NCBI GenBank assembly: GCA_037189845.1
Contig: JBBCIS010000001.1
Location: 310,001 to 374,000, forward strand
Direction: 5' to 3'
Length of the DNA: 64,000 nucleotides
Origin: JAMLHH01 sp037189845
Lineage (GTDB): Bacteria > Bacteroidota > Bacteroidia > Chitinophagales > JADIYW01
Shown: piece by piece, positions 44,219 to 52,933 of the stretch
How the letters are laid out: the number at the start of each line of letters is the position of its first letter
Position numbering within the stretch: the stretch's first letter is position 1
Notes under the pieces: model-generated
Databases searched by the model: none
What the model saw: the letters and a program-made list of their open reading frames with translations, nothing else
Told to the model about the DNA's origin: nothing
Program-made: the position numbers and the translations under genes

Positions 44219-44807
44219 TTATTCTGCCAGATTCTTTGATCCACTTGTTTGTATAGTATAGGTAAGGTTGTATCTTCCTGATTCATAGTTGTCAATTTTC
44301 AGCTTGAGATACTTTTTGTTGTTGGTAAGGATGATATATGTCTGTTCTTTCGGAGTGGTCTGCAGTGTCGATAAGTCATAATTATACCAGTTACTAAAAG
44401 AAGATTTTCTTCCGGTGTCATCATCCTTTTCTCCTTCTCCGTCTTTTAAGTAACCACTTGCAGGAGCAGTTGTCACTTCGTCATATAATTTGTTCAGCGC
44501 CTGGGCAGTCACATTCCCGCCTCCACTGGTTCCGCTATTGATAAATATTTCAGAACGTTTGAAAGCAATATCCCAGTTGTTATCATTAATCATAGTGCCT
44601 GCTATTTCTGAGCCATTTTCCAGACTATAATATCGTTGTACAGGAGCGGCTAAGTTGCCTGTACCATTTACATAAATGGAGTTTTCAATAATTTTATCAG
44701 GTAGTGAAATTTCTTCTTTAGGAGTTTCTTCATCTTTGCTACAAGCTGCAAAATGTGATTAATGAACAACAAAACAAGATACCGAGAAATAATGTATTCG
44801 CTTTCAT
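44219..44807 (-). pseudogene. HmuY-like lipoprotein, frameshifted in the signal peptide
   Basis: The main frame (from 44753 down to 44219) encodes AACSKDEE, then IIENSIYVNGTGN, YYSLENGSEIAG, NNWDIAFKRSEIFINSGTSGGG, the HmuY family pattern. It has no start codon at its front. A second frame from ATG 44807 encodes a signal peptide (MKANTLFLGILFCCSLITF) that runs out of frame. Removing one base from the AAAA run at 44750-44753 joins them into a normal lipoprotein with lipobox ITFAAC. HmuY proteins bind haem outside the cell. A real frameshift or a sequence error is possible. Confidence 0.7.
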
Positions 44808-45008
44808 AATTTTTTATTTCAATGTAATCTGTTTCTAAAAATGTATTTAGAGAAATGAGTGAATCGGGTACTTTTGTGAGTGGATAGCAAGGTTGGGAGA
44901 GTGAAGATTTTTGCAGCAATTTTATTCAGATAATAGTTGATATATTATGATTTTTTCTATTAATATTACCTTATCTTGATGCTGAAAAATTAAGATTTCA
45001 GAGGGCTT

Positions 45009-47039
45009 ATGGGCATTTTTACTCGTTTTATTATCGTTGTCATTTCATGTACATTATTTCTGTCAACAATTCATGCACAGGACCAAAATCAAAAATATCT
45101 GGATTCCTCGCTGGCAGCTTTGGGGGAAATCAAGATCGATACCGTCAAAGTAAAAGCATATCACAATATTGCTTTTGAGTATTTGACAAAGGATATTGCA
45201 AAAGCCGAAAAATATGTAGAGCTCGGTTATCAGCTGGCTAAAAAAATCAAGTGGAAAAAAGGAGAGTCCGATTTGATGAAGCTGAAAGGAAATATTCTGA
45301 ATACAAAAGGGGCTTCGGAGGAGGCGATAGAAATATACGAAAAGGCTTTACTCTTATTGAATCCTGAAGAGGAACGTCTTAAAGTGGTCAAAATTTATAA
45401 CGATATCGCTGTTGCCCGAGAGTCATTGTCTGATTATGTAAATGCCAGCGCTACTTATTTCAAAGTATTGAAAATGGCGGAAGAGTTGAAAGATACTTAT
45501 ACAGTTGCTATTACGACATCGAATATCGGCAGTATCTTTTTCAAGCAGAATGATTATGAAAAAGCGTTGAATTATGATTTTAAAGCCTTAAAGCTGTTTG
45601 AAAAGCTGAATGACCAAAACCACATTTCCAGATTGAAAACCAATATCGGCAATGTCTACCTGGGTCAAGGCGATATCAAAAAGGCAGAGCAGTATTATCT
45701 GGACGCTATAAAAGGTTATCAGTTGATAGATAACTATCTGGGAATTGCTACTTTATATTCGAAAATAGCAGTGCTGTATCAGCCTGATTATGATATAATA
45801 ATTGATTACCAGTTAAAATCCCAGGCAATCTGGGACAGCTTAAACCCCAAAGATTATTACTCTGTGATAAATCTCAGCAATCTGAGCGTTTCTTATTTAT
45901 TGAAAAAAAGACATTATGATGAACAAGGCTTACCATTGAGCAATGCTATGAAAAAAATATTACTGGATTCTTCGGAGTATTTTTTATTAAAAGCAAAAGC
46001 TATCAATGACGAGCGCAGGAATGTAGAAAATGAGACAACGATATTGAATGTCTTATCAGAGCTGTATGAAGAGAAAGGCGACTATCAGAAGGCACTTCAT
46101 TATTTGAAATCCTTCACGAACCTGAATGATTCCTTGTATTCCCAGAGTGTAAAAAATCAGATAGCCGGACTGGAAAAAGAACGTGCAGTAGAATTGAAAG
46201 ACAAGGAAATTTTAGTAAAAGAACTAAAACTAAAGCAGTTGTGGATATATGGATTTGTGACTGTAGTACTGCTTTTATTGGTGATAGGGTTTTTAATATA
46301 TCGTTCCCGAATCAGGAGTCTGAATGTGAAGAATGAAATTCAGAAGAAAGATTTTCTGCGTCAACAGGAAGCCTTGCAATTGGAGCAAAAAATCAGCGAA
46401 TCAGAATTAAAGGTGATTCGCACCCAGATGAATCCTCATTTTATTTTCAATGTACTGAATTCAATAGAGTCTTATATCCTGGACAAGGAACCTCGCGCTG
46501 CCAGTAAGCTCATTCAGAAATTTGCAGTATTGAGCAGGCTGATACTGGAAAATTCTACTCAGAGCCTTGTCATAGCTGAAAAGGACTGGAAAGCTTTGCA
46601 GCTATATGTGGAGTTGGAATCTATCCGTTTTGACCATGCATTTTCATATAGTTTTCAGGTCGTTCCGCCTTTGAATCTGTCTGAAATATTATTGCCGCCG
46701 ATGTTGGTACAACCATTGGTGGAAAATGCCATTCATCATGGTCTGCGCATGAGCAGCGAAAAAGGAAATTTGTTGATCCGCATAGAAGCTGTTTCCGGCG
46801 AAGTGATCATTACAGTAGAAGACAATGGGGTAGGACTTCATGCTTCTAAAAATGAACAAACATCTTTGGCTTATAAAGAAAAATCGTTTGGGATTTTGGG
46901 AATTCAGAACCGTCTGTCTCTCTTCAATCAAATGAACACGAAGCAGTCCTCATTGATATTGGAAGAGATAAAAGATAACATCGGAGGAACAAGAGCTATT
47001 TTGCGGCTTCCATTGACACTTTTGAGCAAAAAAGAGTAG
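45009..47039 (+). CDS. TPR-containing LytS-type sensor histidine kinase
   Basis: 676 residues. Signal peptide (FIIVVISCTLFLSTIHAQ), a periplasmic TPR array of about 6-8 units between 45 and 385 (NASATYFKVLKMAEEL, NDYEKALNYDFKALKLFEKL, KKAEQYYLDAIKGYQ), one membrane segment at 411-431, a coiled-coil linker, then the His_kinase domain with H477 in NPHFIFN and the HATPase (VENAIHHGLRM, EDNGVGL, GILGIQNRL). Such kinases pair with LytTR regulators; the one at 43414-44151 is the nearest candidate. Confidence 0.93.
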   Translation: MGIFTRFIIVVISCTLFLSTIHAQDQNQKYLDSSLAALGEIKIDTVKVKAYHNIAFEYLTKDIAKAEKYVELGYQLAKKIKWKKGESDLMKLKGNILNTKGASEEAIEIYEKALLLLNPEEERLKVVKIYNDIAVARESLSDYVNASATYFKVLKMAEELKDTYTVAITTSNIGSIFFKQNDYEKALNYDFKALKLFEKLNDQNHISRLKTNIGNVYLGQGDIKKAEQYYLDAIKGYQLIDNYLGIATLYSKIAVLYQPDYDIIIDYQLKSQAIWDSLNPKDYYSVINLSNLSVSYLLKKRHYDEQGLPLSNAMKKILLDSSEYFLLKAKAINDERRNVENETTILNVLSELYEEKGDYQKALHYLKSFTNLNDSLYSQSVKNQIAGLEKERAVELKDKEILVKELKLKQLWIYGFVTVVLLLLVIGFLIYRSRIRSLNVKNEIQKKDFLRQQEALQLEQKISESELKVIRTQMNPHFIFNVLNSIESYILDKEPRAASKLIQKFAVLSRLILENSTQSLVIAEKDWKALQLYVELESIRFDHAFSYSFQVVPPLNLSEILLPPMLVQPLVENAIHHGLRMSSEKGNLLIRIEAVSGEVIITVEDNGVGLHASKNEQTSLAYKEKSFGILGIQNRLSLFNQMNTKQSSLILEEIKDNIGGTRAILRLPLTLLSKKE

Positions 47040-47528
47040 AATTATAGTTAAACAATGATGAATGAAGCGAACACTCTGATTGCCACAAGCAAAATATCCG
47101 TGCGATTCTGCACCATAGGTTTTGCAGACGGGTACTATCTTTGTGAAAAAAGCCGGATTTCTTCAACTGTTTGACGACGATTAGGAGGAGTTTTGAAGAA
47201 ATGGCTTTTAAACAAATAGATGGTCGTCGAAAAACCCGGTGCGATTCTTTTGGTCCTTTTCTTTTAAAGAAACAGGACAGAAGACTATTAATTTGCTTAT
47301 TGGGCAATGATCTATTTGAAGAAACGATGTTTTCAACGTTAGTAAGCTTCTGACAACTCATATTAACTCATTTATATCGTCGATTTCTATTTTGAAAAAA
47401 ATTAAATAATTGCTGTTGTTTTAGTTGGAAATTATAAATAAGTCCAATGTAATTGCTTCGCTCATTACAGGAGCATGCAGCCGCATCATCAACCCGTAAG
47501 TCGCTCGGTTGGTAGTAATTTTAGTCCT
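47040..47528. other. Intergenic region without recognised gene
   Basis: About 490 bases between the kinase and the repeat adhesin. Short open frames exist on both strands but none shows a domain, a codon pattern or an export signal, so I treat them as noise. TTCTTCAAC and TTGAAGAA around 47160-47200 form a weak inverted pair. Confidence 0.4.
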
Positions 47529-50039
47529 ATGAAAGAGCTGCTGTCAATTATTTCTACCGTTTTATTTTTTAGTATTCAGGCTAATTCACAAAATATTGGA
47601 ATCAATTATAACGGAGCTAATCCTGACAATTCAGCCATACTGGATGTCAGCTCTCCTGACAAAGGATTGCTGATACCAAGAGTCGCACTGGTGGCTACTA
47701 ATAATGCTTCGCCCGTCGCTTCACCTGCTACAGCTCTTCTGGTGTACAATACTGCTACAGTAAATGATGTGACTCCGGGATATTACTACAATGCAGGCAC
47801 TCCGGTTGCACCACTTTGGGTAAGATTACTGATAAAACAGGATACCGGAGAAAATTGGTCACTCAATGGCAATTCAGGAACAATTGATGGTACTCATTTC
47901 ATAGGAACGACGGATGACATTCCTTTGAATTTCAGAGTCAATAATCAGCCTGCCGGGAGGGTGGATAGCTCAAGCCGAATCACATCATTCGGATTTCAAG
48001 CTCTGGAGAACAATATTTCCCGTGACAATACAGCTATAGGATTCAGAGCATTAAATGCCAATGTATCAGGAGAATACAATACTGCTATGGGAGTTGCTGC
48101 GCTTTTATCAAATATTTCCGGTCTGAGAAATACAGCCATTGGCTATACAAGTCTTTATTGCAATACTACAGGGCACAATAACACGGCTACCGGAATGAGA
48201 GCATTAACAGCAAATGTTACAGGAAATGATAATACCGCTACAGGAGCTCTTACATTATCCTATAATACCATAGGAGAGCGGAATACAGCCACAGGTTATG
48301 AATCACTTTCTACTAATATTAGTGGGAGCAGGAATACGGCTGCCGGTTACAGAGCGCTTTATTCTAATACCACCGGGAATGAAAATACAGCTACCGGAGC
48401 GAATTCGCTTTCCAGTAATTCTACAGGTGAACGTAATACAGCAAATGGCTATATGGTTCTTTATAATAATACTACCGGGGGAAGAAATACAGCTTCAGGC
48501 TATGCGTCTCTTTATCACAATACTATTGGGGTGCAAAATGCTGCGACTGGCTATCAGGCACTTGGAAATAATACAGAGGGTAATGCTAATACTGCGATGG
48601 GTAACAATGTTCTTTTTAGTAATACTACCGGAAGTGACAACACTGCTATAGGTAGTGGCGCTCTTTATTCCAATACCACAGCGAGCGGAAATACAGCTAT
48701 AGGCAATGATGCACTTGCCTTTAATACTACAGGAAGTGAAAATCTGGGAATAGGAGCTAAAGCACTTTATCGCAATTCGACAGGGATTCGGAATACTGCT
48801 AGTGGCTACGAAAGTCTTCATTCAAACACCACCGGAGAGTTGAATACAGCTGTTGGTTTTTCAACGCTTTATTCTAATACTACCGGTAGTGAAAATGTAG
48901 CCTCTGGTGCCGGAGCACTTTATAGCAATACTATCGGTGTCAGAAATACGGCTACCGGATACAGGGCGTTATATACAAATACTACCAGCAGTCACAATAC
49001 AGCAGTCGGATTTCAGACACTTACCTTAAATAGAGGTAATGGCAATACAGCCGTGGGCAATAATGCGCTCAGTGCCAATACTACAGGAAATGATAATGTT
49101 GCCATTGGTAGTGGTGCGCTTATGTTGAATACCACGGCAACCGGTAACACAGCTGTGGGCAATGATGCGCTTTATCAGAATACTTCAGGAATAAACAATA
49201 CTGCCATCGGTCAAAAAACACTCATGAATAATACCACAGGTGAATCGAATACAGCTACTGGTAGTTATTCTATGACATTTACCACAGGTACAGGAAATAC
49301 CGGAAATGGTTATCTGGCACTTTATCTAAATGTTTCAGGGAGCTACAATACTGCTATGGGTATGCGCGCACTCAATATAAACAGAGCAGGAAGAAATAAT
49401 TCTGCATTTGGGTGTGAAGCACTCTATAATAATTATGTAGGAATCAATAACACTGCTGTGGGTTATCGGGCAGCATACACGCTTCCTGACAATGTAAATA
49501 ATACCACAGTGATTGGTTCTAATGCAGGATTCAGCACTACAGTAAGTAATCATGTTAATATCGGGAATACCAATGTTGTCTGGATAGGTGGCCAGGTCAA
49601 CTGGGGTACTTATTCTGACAAAAGAATGAAAACAGACATTCAACAAAATGTTCCGGGACTGGAATTTATTGCAAAACTCAATCCGGTGACCTATCGTCTG
49701 GATATTCGTCAGCAGGACAAAATCGGGAATGCCAACAGCTTGAACAGACAAATTCTTGAAGAGCAGGATGAAGTCGACTATCCTGAAAAATACGATATAG
49801 AAAAAATTATCTTCAGTGGTTTTCTTGCTCAGGAAGTAGAGCAGGCAGCGCAGGAGGTAGGTTATGATTTCAGTGGAGTAGAAGCTCCCGGAGAAAAAGG
49901 AGGTTTATACAGTATCCGATATGCCGAGTTTGTTGTTCCGCTCGTAAAAGCCGTACAGGAGCTCAAAGCAGAGAATGATGAACTGAAATCTAATTACGAA
50001 AAACTATTACAGCGACTGGAAAGAATAGAAAACAGATAA
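47529..50039 (+). CDS. Giant repeat adhesin with C-terminal S74 chaperone domain
   Basis: About 836 residues from the ATG at 47529, chosen for the signal peptide MKELLSIISTVLFFSIQANSQ; an ATG at 47475 is possible. After a 170-residue head come about 29 near-perfect repeats of 17 residues (NTAxGxxALxxNTTGxx), equal to 51 bases each, the pattern of YadA/LbR left-handed trimeric rolls. The C-terminus is an intramolecular chaperone of the peptidase S74 type with SDKRMKTDI (Ser-Lys dyad) and a final coiled coil (VQELKAENDELKSNYEKLLQRLERI). Likely a trimeric surface fibre. Confidence 0.85.
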   Translation: MKELLSIISTVLFFSIQANSQNIGINYNGANPDNSAILDVSSPDKGLLIPRVALVATNNASPVASPATALLVYNTATVNDVTPGYYYNAGTPVAPLWVRLLIKQDTGENWSLNGNSGTIDGTHFIGTTDDIPLNFRVNNQPAGRVDSSSRITSFGFQALENNISRDNTAIGFRALNANVSGEYNTAMGVAALLSNISGLRNTAIGYTSLYCNTTGHNNTATGMRALTANVTGNDNTATGALTLSYNTIGERNTATGYESLSTNISGSRNTAAGYRALYSNTTGNENTATGANSLSSNSTGERNTANGYMVLYNNTTGGRNTASGYASLYHNTIGVQNAATGYQALGNNTEGNANTAMGNNVLFSNTTGSDNTAIGSGALYSNTTASGNTAIGNDALAFNTTGSENLGIGAKALYRNSTGIRNTASGYESLHSNTTGELNTAVGFSTLYSNTTGSENVASGAGALYSNTIGVRNTATGYRALYTNTTSSHNTAVGFQTLTLNRGNGNTAVGNNALSANTTGNDNVAIGSGALMLNTTATGNTAVGNDALYQNTSGINNTAIGQKTLMNNTTGESNTATGSYSMTFTTGTGNTGNGYLALYLNVSGSYNTAMGMRALNINRAGRNNSAFGCEALYNNYVGINNTAVGYRAAYTLPDNVNNTTVIGSNAGFSTTVSNHVNIGNTNVVWIGGQVNWGTYSDKRMKTDIQQNVPGLEFIAKLNPVTYRLDIRQQDKIGNANSLNRQILEEQDEVDYPEKYDIEKIIFSGFLAQEVEQAAQEVGYDFSGVEAPGEKGGLYSIRYAEFVVPLVKAVQELKAENDELKSNYEKLLQRLERIENR
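48016..49500 (+). repeat. 51-base tandem repeat region inside the adhesin gene
   Basis: About 29 diverged units of 51 bases, each coding for NTAxGxxxLxxNTxGxx. Two units are one codon short (near NRGNG and TTGTG). The variable xx positions differ from unit to unit while the Asn, Thr, Gly and Leu positions stay fixed. Confidence 0.85.
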
Positions 50040-50182
50040 GGGTAAGGAGCTGAAAGTTATACAGGATAGCGCTTGGGGATACAGGTAAATAGAACTTCCA
50101 AAGTTAAAAAATCTCTACAGCACTCACGGAAAACAACAGTTTAAACTCTTTGGTTGCTCTATAGGTTTTTAAAAAGCTGATA

Positions 50183-50208
50183 AATAATATACCAATCGGT
50201 ATATTATT
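50183..50208. promoter_or_regulatory. TetR operator 1 (upstream of tetR-type gene)
   Basis: Perfect 11-base arms AATAATATACC and GGTATATTATT around AATC. It lies 26 bases before the regulator's ATG. The same core recurs at 50841-50862. Confidence 0.75.
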
Positions 50209-50233
50209 TGCGAAAACTTTGTACATTTACACC

Positions 50234-50827
50234 ATGTCCGGCAAAGCAGAGCGTACCAAACAATTCATCGTAGAAAAAACATCACCTGTTTTCAATCAGA
50301 AAGGGTATGCAGGCACCTCTATACAGGATCTGATGCAGGCGACTGGATTGTCCAAAGGAAGCATTTACGGCAATTTTGACAACAAGGACGAAGTCGCCAT
50401 TGCAGCATTTGAGCACAACTTCGGAAAAGTAGTGGATCATCTCAAATCACAGATATCCGTTCGCAACAATGCTGTTGATAAGCTGCTGGTATATCCTGAT
50501 ACCTACAAACGCTTTTTTCAGATACCATTTTTGCAATATGGATGCCCGTTGCTGAACACTTCCACAGAAGCAGATGATACCCATCCCATACTCAGAGAGA
50601 AAGCGCAGAAAGCACATTTCTACTGGAAAAGATCTTTGATGCATATCGTAGAAGAAGGAAAAAATGACGGAACTATCCGGACAGACGTTTCCACTGAAGA
50701 ATTTACCAATATCATGGTCGCATTGATCGAAGGCGGTATCATGCAGGCTAAGCTCACCGGAAAATCAGAAGACATTTATATCACCATGAAATACCTTGAA
50801 AAAATCATACTCGAACTGAAATCATAA
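50234..50827 (+). CDS. TetR family regulator
   Basis: 197 residues from the ATG at 50234 (a TTG at 50219 is less likely). N-terminal HTH: FIVEKTSPVFNQKGYAGTSIQDLMQATGLSKGSIYGNFDNKDEVAIAAF. The ligand domain resembles AcrR/QacR-type proteins of acyl-CoA control. Matching palindromes lie in front of this gene and of the next one, so it probably represses itself and the thiolase-thioesterase genes, with an acyl-CoA or aromatic compound as likely inducer (inference). Confidence 0.92.
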   Translation: MSGKAERTKQFIVEKTSPVFNQKGYAGTSIQDLMQATGLSKGSIYGNFDNKDEVAIAAFEHNFGKVVDHLKSQISVRNNAVDKLLVYPDTYKRFFQIPFLQYGCPLLNTSTEADDTHPILREKAQKAHFYWKRSLMHIVEEGKNDGTIRTDVSTEEFTNIMVALIEGGIMQAKLTGKSEDIYITMKYLEKIILELKS

Positions 50828-50840
50828 TTTTTTTACCCAA

Positions 50841-50862
50841 AAATATACCGATTGGTATATTT
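50841..50862. promoter_or_regulatory. TetR operator 2 (upstream of thiolase)
   Basis: AAATATACC and GGTATATTT around GATT, the same TATACC-N4-GGTATA core as the site at 50183-50208. It ends 18 bases before the thiolase ATG. Confidence 0.75.
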
Positions 50863-50880
50863 TAAAATAAAACCACAAAA

Positions 50881-52056
50881 ATGAAAGAAGTATATATCGT
50901 AGCAGCAAAAAGAACGCCCATCGGCGGTTTTTTGGGTGCGTTGTCTCACATATCTGCTACCAGATTAGGTGCGATCGCTATTCAGAGTGCTTTGCAATCC
51001 CGGCAGATTCAACCCGAATGGATTCAATCCGTGTACATGGGCAACGTTCTTTCTGCCAATCTCGGACAGGCGCCAGCCAGGCAGGCTTCGAAATTTGCAG
51101 GACTACCCGATACCGTAGAAAGTACGACCATCAATAAAGTCTGCTCTTCCGGTATGAAAGCGACCACGATAGGAGCACAGCAGATTCAGCTTGGACTGGA
51201 AGATATGGTCGTGACAGGCGGCATGGAAAACATGAGCCAGGTGCCGCACTACAAAAATCTTCGCTGCATCACCAAGCTGGGACATGAAGAGCTCACAGAC
51301 GGATTGCTAAAAGATGGTTTGACAGATGTCTATCACCAGTATCACATGGGTCTTGCAGCCGAATTATGCGTTGATACTTACCATTTTTCCAGAGAACAGC
51401 AGGATGCTTATGCCTTACAATCTTATCAGAGAGCGAAAGAAGCGACCGCATCCGGGAAATTTGAGCAGGAAATCGCACCCGTTCCTCTTTCTTCAAAAGA
51501 GGATGGTGAGCAGCTGACCCGGGATGAAGATATCTTCAAGCTGAAAGAAGAAAAAGTGCCCTCGCTGCCTCCTGCGTTCAAACAGGGTGGAACAGTGACC
51601 GCTGCCAATGCCAGCAATTTAAACGACGGCGCAGCAGCTTTGGTACTGGCTTCAAAAGAAGCAGTAGAAAAATACCGGCTTAAGCCTCTGGCAAAAATCA
51701 TAGCGTATGCAGATGCAGCGCAGGCGCCTGAGTGGTTCACTACTTCTCCGTCAGTTGCCATTCAAAAACTGTTGTCCTCCGTACAGATGACGATAGAAGA
51801 TATCGACTACTTTGAAATCAATGAAGCCTATGCGGCAGTTGCGCTGGCCAATCAGCAGATACTGAATATCCCTTCCGGAAAGCTGAATATCTACGGCGGA
51901 GCAGTTGCGGTAGGACATCCGCTAGGAGCTTCCGGGGCACGCATCATTTGCACCTTATTATCCGTACTGAGAAATGAAAAAGGCAGAAACGGAATTGCCG
52001 CTATCTGCAACGGCGGGGGTGGAGCGACAGCCATTTTAATCGAAAACTTACAATAA
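50881..52056 (+). CDS. Acetyl-CoA C-acyltransferase (thiolase)
   Basis: 391 residues, normal thiolase length. Catalytic C88 in NKVCSSGMKA, H346 in GGAVAVGHPLGASG and C376 in CNGGGGATA are all present, together with EINEAYAAVALA. It either condenses two acetyl-CoA or cleaves 3-oxoacyl-CoA; the neighbourhood with a thioesterase does not settle which. It is under a TetR operator and is followed after 7 bases by the thioesterase gene. Confidence 0.93.
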   Translation: MKEVYIVAAKRTPIGGFLGALSHISATRLGAIAIQSALQSRQIQPEWIQSVYMGNVLSANLGQAPARQASKFAGLPDTVESTTINKVCSSGMKATTIGAQQIQLGLEDMVVTGGMENMSQVPHYKNLRCITKLGHEELTDGLLKDGLTDVYHQYHMGLAAELCVDTYHFSREQQDAYALQSYQRAKEATASGKFEQEIAPVPLSSKEDGEQLTRDEDIFKLKEEKVPSLPPAFKQGGTVTAANASNLNDGAAALVLASKEAVEKYRLKPLAKIIAYADAAQAPEWFTTSPSVAIQKLLSSVQMTIEDIDYFEINEAYAAVALANQQILNIPSGKLNIYGGAVAVGHPLGASGARIICTLLSVLRNEKGRNGIAAICNGGGGATAILIENLQ

Positions 52057-52063
52057 TTTTTCC

Positions 52064-52555
52064 ATGACTGCTATAGAAAAACAACCATCCAGCCGGCACA
52101 AGATCAGGTTTGTAGACTGCGACCCGTTCAACCATCTGAACAATGCCAAATACATCGACTACATCATAGAAGCCCGCGAAGACCAGATGCTGAAATGCTA
52201 CGATCTGGATATTTACGCACTGGCGAAAAACACCGGAACATCCTGGGTGGTAGCACAGAATCAGATCGCCTATCTGTCACCTGCCCGGTTGATGGAGACC
52301 GTCATTATCGATACACAGCTGATTGCATTTGACGAGAAAACCATTCTGCTCGAAGGCACGATGTGGAATGCCGATAAAAGCAAGCTGAAAGCAGTCATGT
52401 GGTCAAAGCAGGTACATTTCAATCTCCGTACCCAGCGAAGTCAGCACCATAGCGATGAAAATCTGCAGTTTTTTGAAAATATACATTCACCTCTATCTGA
52501 GCCCATGAATTTTGAGCAGAGAGTTTATACGAATTGTAATTTCAAAACTAAATAG
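52064..52555 (+). CDS. Acyl-CoA thioesterase (4HBT hotdog family)
   Basis: 163 residues. The hotdog core KIRFVDCDPFNHLNNAKYIDYIIEAREDQML holds the D-x-x-x-H-x-N-N catalytic pattern of 4-hydroxybenzoyl-CoA thioesterase-like enzymes, followed by QNQIAYLSPARLMETVIIDTQ. It probably releases acyl groups from CoA in the same pathway as the thiolase. The last 8 codons and stop lie inside a hairpin element (52524-52580), which suggests the C-terminus was remodelled by its insertion. Confidence 0.88.
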   Translation: MTAIEKQPSSRHKIRFVDCDPFNHLNNAKYIDYIIEAREDQMLKCYDLDIYALAKNTGTSWVVAQNQIAYLSPARLMETVIIDTQLIAFDEKTILLEGTMWNADKSKLKAVMWSKQVHFNLRTQRSQHHSDENLQFFENIHSPLSEPMNFEQRVYTNCNFKTK

Positions 52556-52580
52556 TTTTTGAAATTTTACAATCGTTAAT
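52524..52580. repeat. Hairpin element, copy 1
   Basis: Outer ends TTTATACGAATTGTAATTT and AAATTTTACAATCGTTAAT, inner stem TCAAAACT with AGTTTTTGA. A second element with the same outer ends and a different inner stem is at 52722-52779. It covers the end of the thioesterase gene. Confidence 0.7.
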
Positions 52581-52683
52581 GCCGATGTAGCAGTCAAATA
52601 GACCAATGAGACAAAGTTGATATTGGTCTATATTGAATGCACAATCGGTACTAGAGCTTCAGATAAAGTTTTTTGTTAGTTGC

Positions 52684-52724
52684 CGGACACCGGATGCTTA
52701 GTAAGGCTTCGGTGTTTTTTTTTT
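52684..52724 (+). terminator. Terminator of the thiolase cluster
   Basis: GACACCGG near 52686 and CTTCGGTGT near 52708-52716 form the stem, followed by a run of about nine T. Confidence 0.65.
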
Positions 52725-52779
52725 ATACGAATTGTAATTTTAAAATAGCCCGATATTTTAAAATTTTACAATCGTTAAT
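52722..52779. repeat. Hairpin element, copy 2
   Basis: Same outer ends as copy 1, with inner stem TTTTAAAATA and TATTTTAAAA. The inner arms differ from copy 1 yet remain complementary, so the pairing seems to be kept by selection or by the mode of spread. Confidence 0.7.
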
Positions 52780-52800
52780 CGGTATAAGATGAATATTTGG

Positions 52801-52866
52801 ACAGCTATTCCGGCTTTCGGTTCCTACCCTCCGTTACACTTCGGATACCACCTCTATCCGGGCTGC
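52801..52866. repeat. REP-like dispersed element, copy 3 (reversed)
   Basis: On the minus strand it reads GCAGCCCGGATAGAGGTGG and ends CCGAAAGCCGGAATAGCTGT, matching copy 1 at both ends; the middle is shorter. Confidence 0.65.
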
Positions 52867-52933
52867 GGAAATACAATAGGATGATTTGATTGTTAGAAAC
52901 TATCAGATTAATTTCTAAGAATAGAATTTGGGA

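Larger units (their letters stand above)
52556..52933. other. Repeat-filled intergenic region
   Basis: About 380 bases without a gene. Contents: the end of hairpin element 1, an inverted pair ATAGACCAAT/ATTGGTCTAT at about 52599-52635, a terminator at 52684-52724, hairpin element 2 and REP-like copy 3. It separates the thiolase cluster from the Qat operon, whose 3' end it faces. Confidence 0.6.

Noticed and set aside
47171..47353. 60-codon frame and its antisense partner near 47000-47360
   Set aside because: No domain, start context or export signal; probably noise in an intergenic region.
48016..49500. CRISPR-like or integron-like array
   Set aside because: The 51-base periodicity stays in one long reading frame and encodes a repeated protein motif; there are no spacers.
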